NCBI GenBank assembly: GCA_028284445.1
Contig: JANQRS010000011.1
Coordinates: forward strand, 378,321 to 442,320
Reading direction: 5' to 3'
DNA length: 64,000 nucleotides
From: Calditrichia bacterium
GTDB taxonomy: Bacteria > Calditrichota > Calditrichia > RBG-13-44-9 > J075
Shown: in pieces, positions 16,430 to 28,663 of the stretch
How the letters are laid out: each line of letters opens with the position of its first letter
How positions within the stretch are numbered: position 1 is the first letter of the stretch
Made by a program: the position numbers and the translations under genes
The notes under the pieces: model-generated
The model's input: only the letters and a program-made list of their open reading frames with translations
The model's database searches: none
Told to the model about the DNA's origin: nothing

Positions 16430-19219
16430 CTAGTTATCGTACACATCGAAATATTCGAGGGCGTTTCCATGCTCGTGGATTGGCTGCGCTTCGTTGTTGT
16501 CATGCGGATGATTCTGGCGATATTCGCGAGCAATTGCCTTGGCGTTTTCATCTTCCTTGTATCGGCGATAACGCAATTCATGTGCTTTGGATTTTTCCTT
16601 ATTGCCGGCTGCGCGGTAGCAGAGACTAAGATTGTAATGTGCCATCAGGTCTTCTGAGTCAATGCGGAGCGCGGCTTCGAACAAGGGGATCGCCTCGGCC
16701 GGGCGCGAGTCCAGGTAGTAAATGCGACCCATTTGATTGAGCACCACGCGGTCCTTGGGATATAAAGAACGCACTTTCTCCAAATCGTTGAGCGCTGACG
16801 GATAATCGGCACGCGCTTTGTGCAACAGGCCACGGAAAAAATAGATTTTGTGAAAATCAGGATCGACATCTGACGCTTCTTTCAGAACCAACTCTGCATT
16901 TCCCAAGTCTCCGCTGCGAAGGTAGACACGGGCGAGATTGATCCATCCATCTGTGTAGGTCGGCTCTATTTCACTGACTTTGCGAAATGCCCGTTCCGCC
17001 CCGAGCAAATCACCTTGCTGAAGCAGGCCAATACCATAATCATTCCAGCGCTCGCGCAAATTGCCGGATGGCTCAGAAGATGACCGCTCGTTATCGGCAA
17101 GTTCCAGCAGCAGCGTATCGCTGGCCATCATGACGATCGGAATGTCGGGGACGGCCTTCATTCTTCCCGAGACGGTTTGCAAGTCGCCGGTAAATTGCCA
17201 ATCGCCATCATCGTAATCAGGAGAAAGAGCAAATTGCTGGTCAGGAACGCGCTCTCCGCGATAAGCCCACTGATTATGCCACCAGATGAATTTGCGATAG
17301 TTAACCTTGGCGATAAATCGCACAGGCCCGACAACATCAGCAGGAACATTCAAGCGATAATGCGCGACGTCAGCGGACCCCGGACCAATCAAATTCACAT
17401 ATAGGACCGATCGCGTGGCCCAGGCGTTACGCTTATTGATAGGATTACCGTTCGCGTCCAGCATCAGATTTCTGTAGAAATGCGCACCGGGATCTACCGC
17501 ACCGCGCCGGTCATTAGCGACAGATCCACTGTGAAAGATCGGCTTACCATTCGCATCGATGGCCTGAACCTCTAGCCAGGCCTCCTGCGCATCTATCGTT
17601 CCGGAGGGAAAGAAGTGACCAATGCCTCGCGTTCTTACCACGACGTCAAGGCGCACGGAACTGCCTCCTTCGAGAACAGCCATGCCATCGTCAAGCGGCG
17701 CAATGATTTCGCTGGCTACACCGCCAGCTTGTCCACCCACCTGGAAACCCGCTTCTTCACCAACTGCAAACGATGTGGCCAGATTTGCGCCCGGTTCAGC
17801 GGCACCACGGGCGGTATTTCCGGTATCAATACTTTTTGCCGCCTCCACCTTGTTGATGGCAAATATATCAACACTTAGCTGATTTCGCTGCAAGAACAAG
17901 GCCGTCAAATCGTTTTGCAGCGTGTCATGATTGGCCGTCGCCAGGGCAGTGTTCGCTGCCAGGAAACGGTGATTGGGAATTGTGCCGCCATCATTACCGG
18001 GATCATCCGATGGCGTACGGGGCATATGGCAATCTGCACAATCCTGTGGCGCAGGCGGGTAGTAAAATGACCGCGCACCCATTCCGGACACGCCGCTGGC
18101 CTGCCAGTTGTCGTAGGTATTAAACCCACGCACCCAACGATAATTATTTACCTCTTTATCGAGGTGCACCTTGTGACAAGAGCTGCAAAATTCTGCAGTT
18201 TGACGAGTATGAAAGGGCTTTATGAATGTATTCCGATGCGGCTCGGGGTCAATCCTTAAAATGAAGTCATGGACAGCCTGTACGATCTTGTTGTTGCTGG
18301 CCAACAACTCATGCAAAGCGGGGTATTCAACGACATAGCCGCCGTTACCCATAGTATTCTGAACGTCAACAATGCTGTGACAGGCCACACAGCCGATCCC
18401 GGCATGCGCTTCTTCCTTGTCGAGGAAATCCTCAACTTTCTGCTCCATTTGTCCGCTGAACAACAGCGCCGGATCATGACAACCGCTGCACCATTTTGGT
18501 GATACTTCGCCAACAACTTCCTGCATGTATTCGATAGACTTTCGATACCACTGATTATTAAATGAGGAAAAGTGATGAGCAGAAGACTCCCATTGCTCAT
18601 AGGCATCGACATGGCATCCGGATCGGGCACAAGATTTCGAATCGGTAAAATAATCAGCACGGATCAGCTTGCCGTCAGCTGTTGCAGAGGCACTGGGAAA
18701 GAAAGGCCCCTCAGCACCGCCCTGGACTTCACCGGTTAATGTCTCCGGCGGGAGTAGGGGATTGGTGATTTCAAATTGTGCCTCATAGCCATGATAGTGA
18801 AGGCCGGAAACCACGGCAGTCAGGAAAAATGCAGTCACAACGAGCGCCTTTTGCCAACGGCCTATCGCTTCGTTGCGGAACAAGCGGTAGAGCACCCACG
18901 CAACGAGAACAAATCCGAGCAGGATATGCCCGTAGAGAATGCCTCGTGTTGCATTAATATTACCGAAAGCAACAATCGCTACACCTGACATGCCCGTCAG
19001 CCAGGCCATCACTGCCGGAAGCCTCGTATCCGAGGTTTGCGACAAACCCTTCACCCAGCGCAAAACTATCCAACCCCCTGCGGCGCCCAGAAACAGATGA
19101 AGCAACACATTGGCCACATAAAAGAAAGTCGCGCTGCCGTAGCCCAGCAAATAAATGCTATTCAGCCCCAGAAGCGTTATGATTATGAGCAAGGATTTAT
19201 CAGTGTTAAATATTCGCAT
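16430..19219 (-). CDS. Membrane five-haem cytochrome c fused to TPRs (929 aa)
   Basis: Five hydrophobic segments at about 10-27, 33-55, 68-85, 93-112 and 124-140 are followed by a periplasmic multihaem region. Haem motifs are CARSGCH (197-203, the unusual C-x4-CH spacing), CSGCH (244-248), CVACH (277-281), CSSCH (345-349) and CADCH (394-398). Spacing and extra histidines such as HRF near residue 417 resemble the cytochrome c554/c' family. A beta-rich middle (about 510-690) and C-terminal TPRs (about 725-900, e.g. AERAFRKVSEIEPTYTDGW) follow. It probably moves electrons from membrane quinol to a periplasmic acceptor, with TPRs docking a partner. There is no clear ribosome-binding site at the ATG, and it is divergent from the aldo/keto reductase. 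Confidence 0.85.
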   Translation of the reverse strand: MRIFNTDKSLLIIITLLGLNSIYLLGYGSATFFYVANVLLHLFLGAAGGWIVLRWVKGLSQTSDTRLPAVMAWLTGMSGVAIVAFGNINATRGILYGHILLGFVLVAWVLYRLFRNEAIGRWQKALVVTAFFLTAVVSGLHYHGYEAQFEITNPLLPPETLTGEVQGGAEGPFFPSASATADGKLIRADYFTDSKSCARSGCHVDAYEQWESSAHHFSSFNNQWYRKSIEYMQEVVGEVSPKWCSGCHDPALLFSGQMEQKVEDFLDKEEAHAGIGCVACHSIVDVQNTMGNGGYVVEYPALHELLASNNKIVQAVHDFILRIDPEPHRNTFIKPFHTRQTAEFCSSCHKVHLDKEVNNYRWVRGFNTYDNWQASGVSGMGARSFYYPPAPQDCADCHMPRTPSDDPGNDGGTIPNHRFLAANTALATANHDTLQNDLTALFLQRNQLSVDIFAINKVEAAKSIDTGNTARGAAEPGANLATSFAVGEEAGFQVGGQAGGVASEIIAPLDDGMAVLEGGSSVRLDVVVRTRGIGHFFPSGTIDAQEAWLEVQAIDANGKPIFHSGSVANDRRGAVDPGAHFYRNLMLDANGNPINKRNAWATRSVLYVNLIGPGSADVAHYRLNVPADVVGPVRFIAKVNYRKFIWWHNQWAYRGERVPDQQFALSPDYDDGDWQFTGDLQTVSGRMKAVPDIPIVMMASDTLLLELADNERSSSEPSGNLRERWNDYGIGLLQQGDLLGAERAFRKVSEIEPTYTDGWINLARVYLRSGDLGNAELVLKEASDVDPDFHKIYFFRGLLHKARADYPSALNDLEKVRSLYPKDRVVLNQMGRIYYLDSRPAEAIPLFEAALRIDSEDLMAHYNLSLCYRAAGNKEKSKAHELRYRRYKEDENAKAIAREYRQNHPHDNNEAQPIHEHGNALEYFDVYDN

Positions 19220-19256
19220 ATGCTGATGTTAAATAAGTTTTGTGAAAAAAGAAACA

Positions 19257-19285
19257 TTGATTTTTTGGCGAGGCGCCATTATGTT
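19257..19285 (+). promoter_or_regulatory. Candidate promoter of the aldo/keto reductase gene
   Basis: TTGATT, 17 bases, TATGTT, about 75 bases before the ATG at 19362. The spacer contains the short palindrome GGCGAGGCGCC. Confidence 0.4.
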
Positions 19286-19361
19286 TTTGAACAAATTCTG
19301 ATCTCACTTCACTTGCTCCCGGGAGATCGCCAAGGGGAATTAAAAGCGGAGTCGCTTTCCT

Positions 19362-20339
19362 ATGAAGAAATACACTATCTCCAATACCGGCCTTACAGTC
19401 TCCCGCATCGGCATGGGGTGTATGGGATTTGGCATTCCCTGGGATAATTCTCCCTTGACTGATGCGCATCGCCGAAACGCTATGCAAGTCGTGGAGGCGG
19501 CCCTGGATGCCGGCATCAACTTCTTCGATCATGCTGACATTTATTCGATGGGCAAGTGTGAGGAAGCGTTTGCGGCAATTTGGGAACAGCGGTCCAGTCT
19601 TCGCGATCAAATTATTCTTCAAACGAAGTGCGGAATTCGCTTTGCAGATACACCCAATCCCGGCGATCCGCATCGCTTCGATTTCAGTTACGAACATATC
19701 GTACATTCAGTAGAGGGATCTTTACGCCGGCTCAACACCGATTATATCGATATATACCTGCTGCATCGCCCGGACCCGCTGGTCGAACCGGAGGAGGTTG
19801 CCAAAGCTTTTTCAGAACTGCATCGTTCCGGAAAAGTACGCCACTTCGGGGTCAGCAACCACACGCCAATGCAGATCAAACTGCTCTCCGCTTCTATCGA
19901 GCAACCGCTGATAGCTAATCAAATTGAATTTAACATTTTACACTCTCACCTCTTAAACGAGGGCATTAGCTACAATCAACAATCAACGGCCCCACGACTC
20001 GCCGAAGGTACCGTGGAATTTGCGCGGCTGAACAAAATCCTCCTGCAGGCATGGGCGCCCGTAGCAGGAGGACGCCTGTTTAAGCCGTCAGCTGACTCCG
20101 GTGACACTCGCACAGACACAACCTCAAAACTGCTCAGTGAAATCGCCGAGAAGCACCAGGTGACACCAGACGCTATTGCTATCGCCTGGATCTTGCGCCA
20201 TCCGGCTGGCATTCAGCCACTGCTGGGAACCGGTAATCCGGAACGTATAAAAAGTGCAATTGTTGCAGATAGCGTGGAATTGTCTCGGCACGACTGGTAT
20301 CGCTTGTTTACAGCCGGCAGGGGAGCTTCACTGCCGTAA
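19362..20339 (+). CDS. Aldo/keto reductase
   Basis: 325 residues, a normal length for the family. The catalytic tetrad is complete: D56 and Y61 in FFDHADIYSMGKCE, K89 in LQTKCG and H135 in YLLHRPD. The NADPH-contact region includes the family-typical GVSNHTP. It resembles the YdhF-type aldo/keto reductases of unknown natural substrate. It is divergent from the multihaem cytochrome gene and followed immediately by the heptamer repeat, so it is probably monocistronic. The final codons run right up to the repeat array (stop at 20337-20339). Confidence 0.93.
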   Translation: MKKYTISNTGLTVSRIGMGCMGFGIPWDNSPLTDAHRRNAMQVVEAALDAGINFFDHADIYSMGKCEEAFAAIWEQRSSLRDQIILQTKCGIRFADTPNPGDPHRFDFSYEHIVHSVEGSLRRLNTDYIDIYLLHRPDPLVEPEEVAKAFSELHRSGKVRHFGVSNHTPMQIKLLSASIEQPLIANQIEFNILHSHLLNEGISYNQQSTAPRLAEGTVEFARLNKILLQAWAPVAGGRLFKPSADSGDTRTDTTSKLLSEIAEKHQVTPDAIAIAWILRHPAGIQPLLGTGNPERIKSAIVADSVELSRHDWYRLFTAGRGASLP

Positions 20340-20340
20340 G

Positions 20341-20431
20341 TTCGTTGTTCGTTGTTCGTTGTTCGTTGTTCGTTGTTCGTTGTTCGTTGTTCGTTGTTCG
20401 TTGTTCGTTGTTCGTTGTTCGTTGTTCGTTG
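20341..20431. repeat. 13 perfect tandem copies of the heptamer TTCGTTG
   Basis: 91 bases with no mismatch, beginning one base after the aldo/keto reductase stop and ending 35 bases before the next start codon. Open frames through it (e.g. repeated NNEQRTT on the minus strand) are artefacts. Its unit length resembles the short tandemly repeated repetitive (STRR) heptamers known in filamentous cyanobacteria. Perfect identity implies recent expansion. Confidence 0.98.
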
Positions 20432-20466
20432 TAACACGAAGTTGCTCAAAATAAGGATAGCGTAAA

Positions 20467-22158
20467 ATGTCAAACAACATGCCGAATGAATCTCTTTTCA
20501 TATTAGGGATTGCGCTTCTGCTACTTGTCGGCGCATGTCAGCAAAAGGTCGATAAACCTGCTGCCGCGGAGCCAGCGCCAGGCTTCTCCCAAGCCCTTTC
20601 GGAAACAGATCCAACAAATCGCGATTTCCCTGGCGGCCGAGGCGCTGACCAGCTGATCTTGTACACACCGGCTTTTGGCGATCGAACCGGCACAAACAAA
20701 TACGGCACGGAAGCGGTTGTGATTGACGGCCGGATAACAAATATCAGCGGCAATGACTCTGAAATTCCGAAAAACGGCTTTGTTCTATCAGGTCACGGAA
20801 AAATGTCGTCCTGGATTGCTCAAAACCTGCAAGTAGGTCACCAGGTTAAAGTAGCAGACAGTCGCATTTATGTTACCAAAACCGCGCAGTCGGACCTGTA
20901 TTTAGCGGATCGTTTTCTGAAAGAATCGATGCGCCACTTCAGTATTCTGCCCGACGAGAATCGCAATTCTGCTTATGACCACTACAAAGAACGCAGTGAC
21001 AAACAGCGCAGCCTTGCCATTAAAGCTGAAGAGGAAAAACAGCACGACGTTGCCATGACGTACGCCAAAAGCGCCGTAGAAGAAGCAAAGAAGGCCTACT
21101 ATAGCAGCTTTCCCAGCAGGGAGGAAGAGCTACGCGCCTGCTGGTATGTCATCAAGGAGACGTCACCGGAAGAGTTGGAAAAGAATATTAAGGCGTTCGC
21201 TGAAATTGGCTTCAATGCGATTTGCCCGCAAATCATCTACAGCGGCTACGCGGTATATCCCAATGCCCATGCGGATCTCGCCCAGAACCCCGCTTTTGTG
21301 GGATGGGATCCGCTCGCCGAGCTGGTCCGTCTTTGCCGCAAATACGATATCAAGCTCATCCCCTGGGTATGGACATATTATGTCGGAAGATCTCAGTCGC
21401 CACTGGCAGCAAACAAAAAAGACTGGCTGGCAGAATCATGGCGCGGCGAATATGGCTCGAGAATGGAAATAGACTATCACTTTTTCTGCGCTTCACGACC
21501 TGCAGTGGAAGACTTCTGGCTTCAAGTATATAGGGACATGTTAACGCGCTACGATGTAGACGGCCTGCAACTCGACTACATCCGCTATCCGGTCAGTGAA
21601 CCCTGGGAAAACGGATATTGTTATTGCACAACCTGCCGCGACAATTTCAAATCCGAGCACGGGCGGGATCCGCATACGCTGACGCCGGACGACGAAACGC
21701 TATGGCAGGAATGGAACGACTACCGGGTTGCGCAGATTACACGCTTTGTTGGCCGGGTTCGCAAACTGGTCGATGAAGTCAAACCGGATCTGGATCTCTC
21801 AGCGGACGTCTTTCCGGTCCTCAGCGAAAGCCTGGTAAACAAGCAGCAAAACTGGGGGAGCTGGCTCGACAAAGGATTTATGGACGAATTATTCATCATG
21901 TCCTACACCCATGATCCGGGCACTGTTGCCACAGAAGCTATAGAACTGAGCGAACGCACGCCGGATGGAACACAAGGATACGTTGGCCTCGCTCCGTTTA
22001 TGGGGCTGACGCCGGCGACGCTCCTTGAGCAAATACTGGCCGCTCAGGAAGGCGGGGCGGAAGGCATTACATTCTTTCACTATGGCAGCCTGTCGAATGA
22101 CCACGTAGAAGCATTAAAGCTGGGGCCGTTCAAAAAGAAGGCCACGTTGCCAAATTAG
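20467..22158 (+). CDS. GHL10-type glycosidase lipoprotein (PF02638-like)
   Basis: 563 residues. The signal peptide ends LLVGAC, a clear lipobox with Cys near residue 24, so it is an anchored lipoprotein. Residues 30-150 form an N-terminal extra region. A helical linker rich in Glu/Lys (about 170-210) precedes the glycosyl-hydrolase-like barrel (about 215-550), which carries ELRACWYVIKETSP, AEIGFNAICPQIIYSG, WVWTYYVG, DGLQLDYIRYP and LFIMSYTHDPG. In this family the conserved Asp of the LDYIRYP strand lies in the active-site cleft. Substrates of relatives include glucans and peptidoglycan, so the substrate here is open. Next gene starts 12 bases later (beta-galactosidase), indicating an operon. 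Confidence 0.85.
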   Translation: MSNNMPNESLFILGIALLLLVGACQQKVDKPAAAEPAPGFSQALSETDPTNRDFPGGRGADQLILYTPAFGDRTGTNKYGTEAVVIDGRITNISGNDSEIPKNGFVLSGHGKMSSWIAQNLQVGHQVKVADSRIYVTKTAQSDLYLADRFLKESMRHFSILPDENRNSAYDHYKERSDKQRSLAIKAEEEKQHDVAMTYAKSAVEEAKKAYYSSFPSREEELRACWYVIKETSPEELEKNIKAFAEIGFNAICPQIIYSGYAVYPNAHADLAQNPAFVGWDPLAELVRLCRKYDIKLIPWVWTYYVGRSQSPLAANKKDWLAESWRGEYGSRMEIDYHFFCASRPAVEDFWLQVYRDMLTRYDVDGLQLDYIRYPVSEPWENGYCYCTTCRDNFKSEHGRDPHTLTPDDETLWQEWNDYRVAQITRFVGRVRKLVDEVKPDLDLSADVFPVLSESLVNKQQNWGSWLDKGFMDELFIMSYTHDPGTVATEAIELSERTPDGTQGYVGLAPFMGLTPATLLEQILAAQEGGAEGITFFHYGSLSNDHVEALKLGPFKKKATLPN

Positions 22159-22170
22159 GATTTCTATTAA

Positions 22171-25284
<3,114 letters not shown>

Positions 25285-25293
25285 TCTGACTTA

Positions 25294-26151
25294 ATGGCTC
25301 GAAGTATGATTCATCTCAGACTAAAAAACATACTTAGTGAAGACGACGAGTTCGAAATAATTCGCAGCACTTTCCGAACCGACTATCGCTCCATGGAAGT
25401 GCACGATCATGTAGACTATGCAGAAGTCTTTTGGGTTGAGCACGGCAAAGGCATCCACCGGGTTAACGATAAAATCATTCCACTCAAAGAGGGGGATATG
25501 GCCTTCGTTCGCCCCAGCGATGCCCATGTTGTCTCAAGCGCCTCGGCAGATGCCAGTTTAACAATTGTCAATTTGTCGTTCTATATTGAAACACTGAACC
25601 ATTTCAGAGAGCGCTACTTTCCAAACTCTGAAGACTTTTTCTGGTCAAAGCGCCTTATTCCCCATCATGCATCCCTGGACCGCCAGGAGATCAACTACCT
25701 GGAAAAACAAGTAGCCCTTCTACAGCAAAAACCTGCCAACCTGTTCAATCTGGACAAAATCCTGATAACCTTGGTGGATCTCGCAATGGAAAAGCCTGCT
25801 GAAGATATCGCCGGCGATATGCCGGATTGGCTGCGGTTCACCATCAAAGAGTTCTCGCGACAAGGAAATTTGGCCGGCGGGGCAAGTCGGTTCGTACAAA
25901 TTGCCTGTCGCAGCCGCGCATACGTCAATCGAACGGTAAAGCGACATACAGGGGAAACGTTGAGTGAGATAGTCAATCGTGTCCGAATTCAATATGCGGC
26001 GCATCTACTGAAAACAACCGAGGAAAAGATCACCAACATCGCCGATGCAAGTGGCTTTCAGAATCTCGGCTACTTCTACCGGGTCTTCAATCATCATTAT
26101 AAATCGACACCTTCCGACTACCGAAAAAAACATCGTGCTTTTCTCGGCTAG
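25294..26151 (+). CDS. AraC-family regulator with cupin sensor domain
   Basis: 285 residues. The N-terminal cupin-like sensor (about 25-110) has HVDYAEVFWVEHGKGIHRVN and FVRPSDAHVVSS. The C-terminal double helix-turn-helix (about 185-283) has RSRAYVNRTVKRHTGETLSEIVNRVRI and ITNIADASGFQNLGYFYRVFNHHYKSTPSDYRK. It lies nine bases after lacZ in the same orientation, so it probably senses a sugar released by the operon's enzymes and controls this operon or the next one starting at 26281. ATG 25306 is an alternative start. Confidence 0.9.
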   Translation: MARSMIHLRLKNILSEDDEFEIIRSTFRTDYRSMEVHDHVDYAEVFWVEHGKGIHRVNDKIIPLKEGDMAFVRPSDAHVVSSASADASLTIVNLSFYIETLNHFRERYFPNSEDFFWSKRLIPHHASLDRQEINYLEKQVALLQQKPANLFNLDKILITLVDLAMEKPAEDIAGDMPDWLRFTIKEFSRQGNLAGGASRFVQIACRSRAYVNRTVKRHTGETLSEIVNRVRIQYAAHLLKTTEEKITNIADASGFQNLGYFYRVFNHHYKSTPSDYRKKHRAFLG

Positions 26152-26219
26152 CCAATTGAAGGTCTCAATGGTGTAAAAATTCATCATAATAGTAGAAGAC
26201 TTTTTAAGATTGGAGGATT

Positions 26220-26243
26220 ATGTTACTAATGTCGATGATCTAA
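26220..26243 (+). CDS. Possible 7-codon leader ORF (weak)
   Basis: A GGAGG at 26212-26216 is followed three bases later by ATG and six more sense codons before TAA, 38 bases ahead of the PSD1-protein start. It could be a leader peptide affecting downstream translation, but such short frames are common by chance and the spacing is short. Confidence 0.2.
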   Translation: MLLMSMI

Positions 26244-26280
26244 CCAGCTTCCAAATGGGGGAATACAGGAGATGACAGTG

Positions 26281-28602
26281 ATGCCTCGTATAATCAACGT
26301 TCTCTTAGTAACCAGCCTGATCTTGATTCCAGCCTTGATCTTGACCAGTTGCAGTAGCGAATCTGGACCTCGCCAGAAGCAGATACCCGATATTGTCGAC
26401 TTCAACTTCCACATAAAACCGATTCTGTCCGACCGTTGCTTCACTTGTCATGGACCGGACGCCAACACCCGCGAGGCCGGCCTGCGCCTGGATACAGAAG
26501 ACGGCGCATTTGCAGCCCTGGGCGAGGACAAAGACCACCACGCAATCGTTCCCGGGATTCCTGATTCGAGCACGATTCTTGACCGTCTGACAACAGACAA
26601 TCCGGATGAAATCATGCCGCCGCCGGCATCCAACCTGACGGTTACCGAATACGAAGTCGCTTTGATTCGCCGCTGGATTGAGCAGGGTGCTCAATGGAAG
26701 AAGCACTGGGCTTTTACCAAGCCGGAACGGCCGGAAGTCCCCGCGATCAACAATCCGGATTGGGCAAACAACCCAATCGACAACTTCGTTGCCAGACGTC
26801 TCCAACAAGAGAGCCTGCAACCATCACCTGAAGCCAGCCCGGAGGTACTGCTCAGGCGAGCCAAATTCGACATTACCGGTTTACCACCCACTATTGAAGA
26901 ATTAGATGCTTTTCTGAATGATGAATCGCCGGACGCTTATGAGAAGGCGCTTGACCGCTTTTTTGCGTCGCCTGACTACGGTGAAAATATGGCCATCGAC
27001 TGGCTGGACGCCTCGCGCTATGCTGACAGTCACGGCTACCAGGATGATCTGGAACGCACTATGTGGCCCTGGCGGGATTGGGTGATTAAGGCCTTTAATG
27101 AAAACATGCCCTATGATAAATTCGTCAAGTGGCAATTAGCAGGGGACCTTTTACCAGAGCCGAGCATGGAGCAACTGCTGGCAACCGGCTTTAATCGCAA
27201 CCACAAGATCACCCAGGAAGGCGGTGTGATCGACGAAGAATATCGAGTTGAATATGTTGCGGATCGAACCCATACAACCGGTACCATTTTTCTTGGCCTT
27301 ACGATGGAGTGCGCCCGTTGCCACGACCACAAATACGATCCGCTGACCCAGAAAGACTACTTTGAGATGTTTGCCTTCTTCAATAACGTGCCGGAGCAAG
27401 GCGTTATTCCCTACGGTGATGAGTCAAAAGCCCCGAAACCCAAGATCAAGATGTCTGTTGACGATGCTAGTCGAATGCTGCCGTTCATAACAGAGCTGAA
27501 AGATCTGGATTCGCTTGAATTCATGATCATGGAAGATATGAAAGAAGGGCGACAGGCATATATCCTCGGCCGGGGACAGTATGACAATCATCAGGACTCA
27601 GTAAGCGCCGGTACGCCGTCATTCTTACCAGGAATGACAGACAACCTGCCGCGCAACCGTCTTGGATTTGCCGAGTGGCTGATTAGTCCGGAAAATCCAC
27701 TCACCGCAAGGGTTGCAGTTAACCGCATCTGGCAATCGCTGTTTGGCACCGGCATCGTAAGTACGCCTGATGATTTTGGCAACCAAGGCGCTTTGCCCAC
27801 TCATCCCGAATTACTCGATTGGCTGGCAGTTGAATTCCGGGAATCTGGTTGGAACGTCCAGGGAATGCAAAAGTTGATCATGATGTCCGCGGTTTACCGA
27901 CAGAAATCCGTGGCCAGCGAAGAACATCTTGAACGCGACCCTGAGAACCAATTATTGGCACGCGGACCGCGTTACCGGCTTCCGGCAGAGCTAATCCGCG
28001 ACAATGCTCTGGCCGTCAGTGGTTTGCTCGTCAAAAAACTCGGTGGACCAAGCGTCAAACCATATCAACCGGAAGGGCTTTGGGCAGAAACGACTTCCTT
28101 GCAAGGTTTGCGGCGTTATGTAATTGACAGTGGCGACAAACTGTATCGTAAGAGCCTTTATACTTTCTGGAAGCGCACGCTCCCGCCGCCAGCTATGATG
28201 ACTTTTGACGCTGCTGCTCGAGATCTATGTTCTGTCAAACGTCAAAAGACCAGTACACCGCTCCAGGCTCTTGTTCTTTTAAACGATCCTCAAATCATCG
28301 AGGCATCCCGGGTTTTTGCAGAAAAGCTGCTAAAGAATGAGGCCTTGGAGGATACCGACAAATTGAAACATGCATTTCGCAAGATCACATCGAGATTGCC
28401 CGATGAACAAGAAACTCAATTGTTGCATCAAATTCTTGCAGACAACATAGAGAAATTTTCCGGGGCTGAAGAAGATACAAAGGCATTCCTGGCCGTAGGA
28501 GAAGCAACATACGATGAGGATCAGGATTTGCCGAAGCTGGCTGCGCTTACAGTTGCCGTCAGCGCCATATTCAATACGTATGAAGCCGTCATGAAAAGTT
28601 AA
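26281..28602 (+). CDS. PSCyt1-PSCyt2-PSD1 lipoprotein (DUF1549/DUF1553)
   Basis: 773 residues from ATG 26281, which has AGGAG nine bases upstream (the ATG at 26272 directly abuts that site). The lipobox ALILTSC anchors it outside the inner membrane. Domains in order are PSCyt1 cytochrome-like with haem motif CFTCH (residues 53-57; DVNFHIKPILSDRC-like opening, MPPP near 117), PSCyt2/DUF1549 (about 150-360, LLRRAKFDITGLPPT, DWLDASRYADSHGYQ, CARCHDHKYDP) and PSD1/DUF1553 (about 465-740, NRLGFAEWLISPENPLTARV, VNRIWQSLFGTG). The second C-x-x-CH at CARCH is also a possible haem site. The family is abundant in Planctomycetes, nearly always beside DUF1501 genes as here; no reaction has been firmly assigned. 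First gene of a six-gene unit. Confidence 0.93.
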   Translation: MPRIINVLLVTSLILIPALILTSCSSESGPRQKQIPDIVDFNFHIKPILSDRCFTCHGPDANTREAGLRLDTEDGAFAALGEDKDHHAIVPGIPDSSTILDRLTTDNPDEIMPPPASNLTVTEYEVALIRRWIEQGAQWKKHWAFTKPERPEVPAINNPDWANNPIDNFVARRLQQESLQPSPEASPEVLLRRAKFDITGLPPTIEELDAFLNDESPDAYEKALDRFFASPDYGENMAIDWLDASRYADSHGYQDDLERTMWPWRDWVIKAFNENMPYDKFVKWQLAGDLLPEPSMEQLLATGFNRNHKITQEGGVIDEEYRVEYVADRTHTTGTIFLGLTMECARCHDHKYDPLTQKDYFEMFAFFNNVPEQGVIPYGDESKAPKPKIKMSVDDASRMLPFITELKDLDSLEFMIMEDMKEGRQAYILGRGQYDNHQDSVSAGTPSFLPGMTDNLPRNRLGFAEWLISPENPLTARVAVNRIWQSLFGTGIVSTPDDFGNQGALPTHPELLDWLAVEFRESGWNVQGMQKLIMMSAVYRQKSVASEEHLERDPENQLLARGPRYRLPAELIRDNALAVSGLLVKKLGGPSVKPYQPEGLWAETTSLQGLRRYVIDSGDKLYRKSLYTFWKRTLPPPAMMTFDAAARDLCSVKRQKTSTPLQALVLLNDPQIIEASRVFAEKLLKNEALEDTDKLKHAFRKITSRLPDEQETQLLHQILADNIEKFSGAEEDTKAFLAVGEATYDEDQDLPKLAALTVAVSAIFNTYEAVMKS

Positions 28603-28663
28603 TACTTCTTTATTAAGACGACAGAACTGATCATTATAAAAGTGTTAGAAACGGAGAATCGCG

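Noticed and set aside
20341-20431. CRISPR-like array
   Set aside because: The units are 7 bases with no spacers; it is a simple tandem repeat.
20213-20473. Minus-strand frame with repeated NNEQRTT
   Set aside because: It is a direct translation of the heptamer array plus antisense of the aldo/keto reductase end.
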